Source: an uncultured Pelagibacteraceae bacterium (GTDB lineage: Bacteria > Pseudomonadota > Alphaproteobacteria > Pelagibacterales > Pelagibacteraceae). Taken from it: a stretch of DNA of 64,000 nucleotides. A program made the position numbers and the translations under genes. The notes under the pieces were generated by a model. The model did no database searches and was not told the origin of the DNA. It saw only the letters and a program-made list of their open reading frames with translations. The DNA lies in NCBI GenBank assembly GCA_902536765.1, contig CACAYM010000001.1:62001-126000 (forward strand). Reading direction: 5' to 3'. Positions within the stretch are counted from its first letter, which is position 1, and each line of letters begins with the position of its first letter. Shown piece by piece: positions 59,027-64,000 of the stretch.

Positions 59027-60865
59027 TTAGTGTTGTTTACCAAGTATAGTTTTACCCGTAGGTATACGAACTTCGTCTATCATTTTTTGAGTAGAGCTGT
59101 CCGGTGCTGGTGTCATCAAACTAACAACAACCATTACCACTAAACAAACGCTAGCTCCGATAATACCGAAACGTAAATGGTCAATACCTAACCATGCTGG
59201 ATTACCCATAAATTTAGGATAAACATAGATTAGATAAGCTGTACCTGACGCAAGACCAGTTATCATACCTGCTATTGCACCTTGTCTTGTTGCTCTCTTC
59301 CACCATACTCCTAATACAAGTGGGAAGAACAATCCTGACATTGCAAAGTCAAATGCCCATGCAACTGCACCAAGGATACTTGTAATCCTCATTGATGCAA
59401 TGTAAGCACCTGCAGCTCCGATAACTATTAAAAGTCCTCTAGCTACTAGCAATCTTTTTCTTACATCCGCTTTTGGATCAATGATTTTGTAATAAACATC
59501 ATGTGATAAAGCATTTGCGATTGCTAAAATCAATCCGTCAGCCGTTGACATCGCCGCAGCCATTCCTCCAGCAGCAACTAGTCCAGAAATTACATATGGT
59601 AATCCTGCAACTTCAGGAGTTGATAATACAACAACATCACCTCTCATAAACCATTCGTTTAATTGAAGAACTCCGTCTCCATTAAAGTCAGCTATGAAAG
59701 CTTGTTTCTGAGCGGTCCATGCTTGTACCCAATCAATTGACATTACAGCAGAAATATCCTTTCCGATAATTCCTGTTGCTAAATTTGGATCCATTAATGA
59801 AAGCTTAGATAATGTTGCTAGCATTGGTGCAGAAGTATAAAGCAATGCAATAAAGAATAGTGACCAAGCCACTGATTTTCTTGCAGCTTTAACGCTAGGA
59901 GTTGTGAAGTATCTCATTAAGATGTGTGGTAAAGAAGCTGTTCCTACCATCATACAAATTACTAATGAAATAAACTTCCACGCAGCCATTCCGCCTGCTG
60001 GCACTTCTGAGTGAGGCAACGAAATAGATTTCAATCCTCCAGGAACACCCGCAGCTTTAACATCTGCAGCAGCATTTTTGACTAAACCAAATTGAGCTTC
60101 TAGTTCGCCTAATCTTGCAACTTCTTCTCCCAACATTAAATGTGGGAAGAATCCGTATCCACCTTTATTACTTATCCAGAATATCGGTAGCAAGTAAGCT
60201 ATGATCAACACGATGTATTGAGCAACTTGTGTCCAAGTAACCGCTCTCATTCCACCTAACATTGAACATAATAAAATACTTACTAAACCAACCCATACTC
60301 CAAGTTCAAAAGGAATAGCAAGCGCTCTAGCAGCAATTGTTCCAGTCGCGTTAATTTGTGCAGTCACGTAAGTAAAAGACGCCAAAGTTAAAACTACTAC
60401 AGCGCAGAACCTAGCAAGGTTTCCACCATATCTAGTTCCAATGAAGTCTGGCACCGTGTAACATCCAAACTTTCTTAAGTAAGGTGCAAGTAATGATGAT
60501 ACCAAAATGTATCCCCCAGTCCACCCAATTAAGAATGCCATGTATGTATATCCACCGAAGTAAATTCCACCTGCCATAGCAACAAATGAAGCACCTGACA
60601 TCCAGTCAGCCGCAGTTGCCATACCATTAAATACAGTTGGAACCGATCTTCCCGCAACATAGTACGCATCAACTTGTACAGTTCTTGACATCCATCCTAT
60701 AAAAGCATAGATACAAACCGTAAAAGCAACGAACAATATACCTATTGTCTTCGCAGTCATACCAGCCTGTTCTGCAATAGCCATCAGAATGATGAATACT
60801 AAGAAACCTCCAGTATAAGTTCCGTAAATTTTAGGTAAATTGTCGATAAATTTTCCTTTAAACAT
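59027..60865 (-). CDS. Sodium:solute symporter large subunit (VC_2705 type, ActP-like)
   Basis: I start at ATG 60865 (MFKGKFIDNLPKIYG), which overlaps the small-subunit stop as TAATG and has GGGGAGG just before it; this gives 612 aa. About 13 membrane helices follow the SSS fold, with AGRSVPTVFNGMATAADWMSGASFV (short parts, about 68-92) and GGMRAVTWTQVAQYIVLI (about 205-222). A soluble segment at 393-404 (DFNGDGVLQLNE) is a canonical EF-hand loop, Dx[DN]xDGx[IL]xxxE. The adjacent acs suggests acetate or another short carboxylate as substrate. Confidence 0.92.
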   Translation of the reverse strand: MFKGKFIDNLPKIYGTYTGGFLVFIILMAIAEQAGMTAKTIGILFVAFTVCIYAFIGWMSRTVQVDAYYVAGRSVPTVFNGMATAADWMSGASFVAMAGGIYFGGYTYMAFLIGWTGGYILVSSLLAPYLRKFGCYTVPDFIGTRYGGNLARFCAVVVLTLASFTYVTAQINATGTIAARALAIPFELGVWVGLVSILLCSMLGGMRAVTWTQVAQYIVLIIAYLLPIFWISNKGGYGFFPHLMLGEEVARLGELEAQFGLVKNAAADVKAAGVPGGLKSISLPHSEVPAGGMAAWKFISLVICMMVGTASLPHILMRYFTTPSVKAARKSVAWSLFFIALLYTSAPMLATLSKLSLMDPNLATGIIGKDISAVMSIDWVQAWTAQKQAFIADFNGDGVLQLNEWFMRGDVVVLSTPEVAGLPYVISGLVAAGGMAAAMSTADGLILAIANALSHDVYYKIIDPKADVRKRLLVARGLLIVIGAAGAYIASMRITSILGAVAWAFDFAMSGLFFPLVLGVWWKRATRQGAIAGMITGLASGTAYLIYVYPKFMGNPAWLGIDHLRFGIIGASVCLVVMVVVSLMTPAPDSSTQKMIDEVRIPTGKTILGKQH

Positions 60866-61125
60866 TAATCGTCCTCCCCTCGTTCGGCAAAGCCGCATTC
60901 TTCATCTATTTTTTCTTGTCTATTAGCTGACCAGAATAGGATGATCACGAAAGCCACAATCGATCCTTGTGCACACATATAGTAAGCTAAAGGGTATCCA
61001 AGAAAACTAGCTGAGTTTAAACTTTCACCAAACATGAAGATTATGTAACCGAAGAAAAACCAAAGTGCTAATGTAAGAAACATATTTCCCTTTGTTTTTT
61101 CCCAGTGTTTTTCTTTGTTTGACAT
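60865..61125 (-). CDS. Symporter small subunit (DUF4212)
   Basis: The 86-aa protein has two membrane helices (about 14-33 and 46-65). The conserved start HWEKTKGNMFLTLALWFFFGY is read in short parts, followed by GYPLAYYMCAQGSIVAFVIILFWSANRQEKIDEE in pieces. DUF4212 proteins pair with VC_2705-type symporters, encoded next here and joined by TAATG. A strong Shine-Dalgarno (GGGAGGG) precedes the ATG. The pair is probably expressed at high level from the 108-bp divergent gap 61126-61233, where no clear -35/-10 stands out. Confidence 0.93.
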   Translation of the reverse strand: MSNKEKHWEKTKGNMFLTLALWFFFGYIIFMFGESLNSASFLGYPLAYYMCAQGSIVAFVIILFWSANRQEKIDEECGFAERGEDD

Positions 61126-61233
61126 TTTTTTCCCTCCCTATAGGTTAAAAACAGGAATCATACTCATTTACTAGTTGAATGGAACCCCTAAAAATTATCA
61201 CATCTGCAACAAATAAGGTGATATAACAGTTTT

Positions 61234-61860
61234 ATGAGCTCTAAATACAAGCTGAAGTTGAAAGACTTTAAGCTAGATTATATAAAGGAATATGTTGCCC
61301 CGATATTCAATTTTTTAAAGCCAAAGAAGAAGATAACTAATATTAGTGATCTTAAAAATTTTATTCAAAGAAAATCAGCGTGGGTAAGTCAAGAAACTCT
61401 TTATGGATATTTGAAGACTAGGATGGGAACTAAATATGTTCTTATGTTTGAGGATGAAATATTTTTAGAGTCTATAAACAAGGCTAAATGGAATATTTAT
61501 TCTGAGTGTTTACAGGATCTTACCTTGTATTGTCTTTCGTACTTAAAAAATAAACATAACTTTGGTCAAGTCAATCAAGCACAAACTATACTTGAGAATA
61601 TCTTCACAGAAGAAAAATTAAATGGAATGCCAGATGAAGTTATAGAAAAATCTAAATCTAACTTTACAAATAGAATTGATAAGTTGCAATGGTCAGAACA
61701 TTATACAAATTCACCTTTTGAAAATAGTGGTGCTGCGTTATATAAATGGGCTCCAATTGCAGATGAATTAAAAAAGCTTGATAAAAGAATAGTTTTAAAT
61801 TCTATTCATTTAAAATGGGAAAATATTAAAAAAGAATTTTCGAATTTAGTAAATCTTTAA
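61234..61860 (+). CDS. Conserved-looking hypothetical protein
   Basis: I do not recognise this 208-aa protein. It looks soluble and helical, with no signal peptide or membrane helix. Distinct stretches are [27 protein letters not shown] (short parts, about 48-74), [19 protein letters not shown] (about 86-104) and [18 protein letters not shown] (about 157-174). These ordered Trp/Tyr/Gly patterns suggest a folded, conserved protein. It lies between the divergent symporter operon and the convergent acs, overlapping acs by 4 nt, so a link to acetate use is possible but only by position. Confidence 0.7.
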   Translation: MSSKYKLKLKDFKLDYIKEYVAPIFNFLKPKKKITNISDLKNFIQRKSAWVSQETLYGYLKTRMGTKYVLMFEDEIFLESINKAKWNIYSECLQDLTLYCLSYLKNKHNFGQVNQAQTILENIFTEEKLNGMPDEVIEKSKSNFTNRIDKLQWSEHYTNSPFENSGAALYKWAPIADELKKLDKRIVLNSIHLKWENIKKEFSNLVNL

Positions 61861-63899
61861 ATGTTCTTTCTATTGTCAACCAAAGATGAAACAACAGATG
61901 GATCAGCTAGTGTAGTTGTATCACCAAGTTGATCATATTCATTTGCTGCGATTTTTCGAAGAATTCTTCTCATTATCTTTCCAGATCTTGTTTTAGGTAA
62001 CCCTGGTGCAAATTGAATAAAATCAGGAGTCGCTATTGGTCCTATCTGTTTTCTTACCCAAAGTTTCAAATCTCTTTCAAGATCTCCATCGTGGCTTTCG
62101 CCAGCATTTAAAGTCACATAACAATATAACCCGTTTCCTTTAATGTCATGTGGATACCCAACCACTGCAGCTTCAGCAACTTTAGGATGAGCAACAAATG
62201 CACTCTCTATTTCTGCAGTACCAAGATTGTGACCTGAAACAATTATTACATCATCTACGCGACCAGTAATCCAGTAATAACCATCTTTATCTCTTCTGCA
62301 TCCATCCCCAGTAAAATATTTTCCATCAAATTGAGAAAAATATGTATCTATGAATCTTTGATGATCTCCGTAAACTGTTCGCATTTGACCTGGCCACGAT
62401 TGAGCGATGCACAATCTACCTTTTGCCTCACCTTTAAGAACCTTTCCTTCTTGATCAACAATTACTGGCTTAATACCGTAAAAAGGTTTCGTTGCTGATC
62501 CTGGTTTAAGATCTATTGCTCCTGTTTGTGGACTAATTAAAATTCCACCTGTTTCAGTTTGCCACCAAGTATCTACTATAGGGCATTTAGATTCGCCGAC
62601 TGTTTTATAATACCATTGCCATGCTTCGGGATTAATAGGTTCACCCACGGTTCCAAGTAGTTTAAGTGTTTTTCTAGATGTTTTTTTTACTGGACCATCT
62701 CCTTCTCTCATCAAAGCCCTTATAGCAGTCGGAGCTGTATAAAATATGTTTACTTTATATTTATCTACTATTTGCCACCATCTTGAAGTGTCAGGATAAG
62801 TTGGTATTCCCTCAAACATTATTGTTGTAGCACCATTTGCAAGTGGGCCATAAATTATATAACTATGACCAGTTATCCAACCAATATCAGCTGTGCACCA
62901 GTAAATATCTTTTGGTTTATAATTAAAAATATACTGGTGTGTCATTGATGCATAAACCATGTATCCACCAGTAGTATGAAGAACGCCTTTTGGTTTTCCA
63001 GTTGAACCTGATGTATATAAAATAAATAAAGGATCTTCAGCATTCATTTCCTCTGGTTCGCAAAAAGCAGATGCTTTTTTAGTTATTTCGTGATACCAAA
63101 CATCTCTATTTTCATCCCAATTAATTCTATTCCCAGTTCTTTTTACAACAATACATTTCTTAACATTTGGACAATGAATTAATGCTTCATCTGTAATTGA
63201 CTTTAGAGGTATTGTTTTACCTCCTCTTAAACCTTCATCGGCAGTAATAACATAATCTGATTTACAATCATTAATTCTGCCAGCGATACTATCTGGAGAA
63301 AAACCTCCAAAAATAATTGAATGTATAGCTCCTATACGCGCACAAGCCAACATAGTGTAAGCTAATTCAGGGATCATCGTTAAATAAATTGTAACCCTAT
63401 CACCTTTTTTTATGCCTAGATCTTTGAGGGCATTAGCGGTCTTAGAAACTTCTTGATGTAATTGTTTGTAGGTAATTTTTTTTTGAACTTTAGGATCATC
63501 ACCTACCCAAATTATAGCAGTTTTATCCTTATTTTTTTTTAAATGTCGATCTAAACAATTTGAGGAAGCATTAAGAGTACCGTCGTAATACCACTTTATA
63601 TTAACATCTGACTTGCTGTATTTTACATCCTTTATTTTCGTATATGGTTTGATCCAATTAATTCTTTTTCCCTCTTTTTTCCAGAAATCGTCATTATGTT
63701 TAACAGAGTCGTTATATTTTTTTTCGTACTGTTTTTTATTGACCAAAGCTTTTTTTTGCCAGTCTGATTTAATTTTTATAACATTTTCAAAAACTTTTTC
63801 ATTAGAGGTTTTAGATTTTTTTCTCTTAAGTGAAAATTTTTTGGGCTTCTTATTTTTCTTTTTAGCTTTTCTTTTATTTTTTTTTGCTTTTTTTTTCAT
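61857..63899 (-). CDS. acs: Acetyl-CoA synthetase
   Basis: Acs makes acetyl-CoA from acetate, ATP and CoA. The 680-aa protein is longer than the usual 650 because its first 34 residues are almost all Lys and Arg with a few Ala and Asn; no ATG, GTG or TTG in frame offers a shorter start. The core has [19 protein letters not shown] (about 288-306), [24 protein letters not shown] (about 440-448) and [27 protein letters not shown]. The C-terminal [15 protein letters not shown] carries the Lys that is acetylated in other bacteria. Confidence 0.97.
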   Translation of the reverse strand: MKKKAKKNKRKAKKKNKKPKKFSLKRKKSKTSNEKVFENVIKIKSDWQKKALVNKKQYEKKYNDSVKHNDDFWKKEGKRINWIKPYTKIKDVKYSKSDVNIKWYYDGTLNASSNCLDRHLKKNKDKTAIIWVGDDPKVQKKITYKQLHQEVSKTANALKDLGIKKGDRVTIYLTMIPELAYTMLACARIGAIHSIIFGGFSPDSIAGRINDCKSDYVITADEGLRGGKTIPLKSITDEALIHCPNVKKCIVVKRTGNRINWDENRDVWYHEITKKASAFCEPEEMNAEDPLFILYTSGSTGKPKGVLHTTGGYMVYASMTHQYIFNYKPKDIYWCTADIGWITGHSYIIYGPLANGATTIMFEGIPTYPDTSRWWQIVDKYKVNIFYTAPTAIRALMREGDGPVKKTSRKTLKLLGTVGEPINPEAWQWYYKTVGESKCPIVDTWWQTETGGILISPQTGAIDLKPGSATKPFYGIKPVIVDQEGKVLKGEAKGRLCIAQSWPGQMRTVYGDHQRFIDTYFSQFDGKYFTGDGCRRDKDGYYWITGRVDDVIIVSGHNLGTAEIESAFVAHPKVAEAAVVGYPHDIKGNGLYCYVTLNAGESHDGDLERDLKLWVRKQIGPIATPDFIQFAPGLPKTRSGKIMRRILRKIAANEYDQLGDTTTLADPSVVSSLVDNRKNI

Positions 63900-63911
63900 A
63901 ATAAATGGTAT

Positions 63912-64000
63912 TTATTTCTTGATATTACTAATCTTATTAATAATTTTCCAGCTTTTAGTATCTATAGGCATTACCGATAATCTGCTTTGTTTTACCAGTG
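63912..64000 (-). CDS. C-terminus of an EVE-domain protein (cut by window edge)
   Basis: The last 29 codons of a minus-strand gene are present, ending at TAA (63914-63912), 12 nt before acs starts. The text LVKQSRLSVMPIDTKSWKII resembles the end of EVE (thymocyte nuclear protein 1-like) domain proteins, which read LVRxxRLSVxPLxxxEW. EVE domains bind modified bases in nucleic acids. Only the tail is visible, so the call is provisional. Confidence 0.55.
   Translation of the reverse strand, partial: LVKQSRLSVMPIDTKSWKIINKISNIKK

Noticed and set aside
60866-60898. Longer symporter start inside the DUF4212 gene
   Set aside because: The ATG at 60865 has a strong Shine-Dalgarno and a TAATG overlap, and the added Arg-rich residues do not fit the family.
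1-64000. CRISPR arrays, insertion sequences, prophage or integrase genes
   Set aside because: No regularly spaced repeats, transposase-like ORFs or phage structural genes were seen; the gene order is core-like nearly throughout.

Overview
This window is a compact, AT-rich bacterial chromosome segment with very short intergenic gaps, many 1-17 nt gene overlaps and long A/T runs. Gene content and order point to an alphaproteobacterium, most likely of the SAR11 (Pelagibacterales) type: DUF3576-leuS-lptE-holA facing parB-parA-rsmG-mnmG-mnmE, then rho-hemJ-hemH-hemE, then ppsR-maf-aroE-coaE-dnaQ with secB, fxsA and a Tim44-like gene. In Caulobacter and Rickettsia the hemE/ppsR (RP001-like) junction carries the replication origin. 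Here the same 284-bp gap (33528-33811) holds DnaA-box-like motifs, and a perfect 16-bp parS palindrome lies 9 kb away inside rsmG. I therefore read the window as the oriC region with both flanks. No CRISPR array, insertion sequence, prophage or integrase was seen.

Layout. 0-7 kb: murJ (cut by the window edge), a malic enzyme/phosphotransacetylase-like fusion, a small membrane protein, a BON lipoprotein, rsmI, an LpoA-like protein and rdgB. 7-16.7 kb: grpE-dnaK-dnaJ, an FkbM methyltransferase, a 55-aa membrane ORF, dapB, nth, a PfkB kinase, a tiny ArfA-like gene, a degenerate OmpR-type regulator, an L,D-transpeptidase, yggS and a ThiE/TenI-like gene. 16.7-18 kb: a porin with its terminator and leader. 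18-33.5 kb: the left origin flank, with a sulfotransferase and a GT2 glycosyltransferase between mnmE and rho. 33.5-41.7 kb: the right flank, ending with hslVU. 41.7-44.7 kb: hisB-H-A-F-E. 44.7-50 kb: a malyl-CoA lyase/malate-CoA ligase trio (mcl-mtkA-mtkB), a hypothetical gene, a HIT protein, an acetyltransferase and a second sulfotransferase. 50-58.6 kb: lolA-ftsK, a UbiH-type hydroxylase, a Lon N-domain protein, tRNA-Gly(GCC)-phhB, purH, a heparinase-like gene and rpe. 58.6-64 kb: a YggT-like protein, a two-component acetate-type symporter, acs, and the end of an EVE-domain gene.

Themes. Central carbon: maeB, mcl-mtkAB, the symporter pair and acs could connect malate, malyl-CoA, acetate and acetyl-CoA. 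Proteostasis: grpE, dnaK and hslVU each have an RpoH-like promoter with the same internal spacing (24 nt between the first base of the -35 and the A of ATNT). At least two of these would start transcription almost on the AUG.

Most notable details: a 38-codon ArfA-like ribosome-rescue gene; a parB whose conserved N-terminus requires a non-AUG start, probably CTG; a divergent gene pair sharing one ATGCAT palindrome as both start codons; a terminator whose loop is the stop codon of the opposing gene; and an acetyl-CoA synthetase with a Lys-rich N-terminal tail. All identifications come from reading the sequence; no database search was run.
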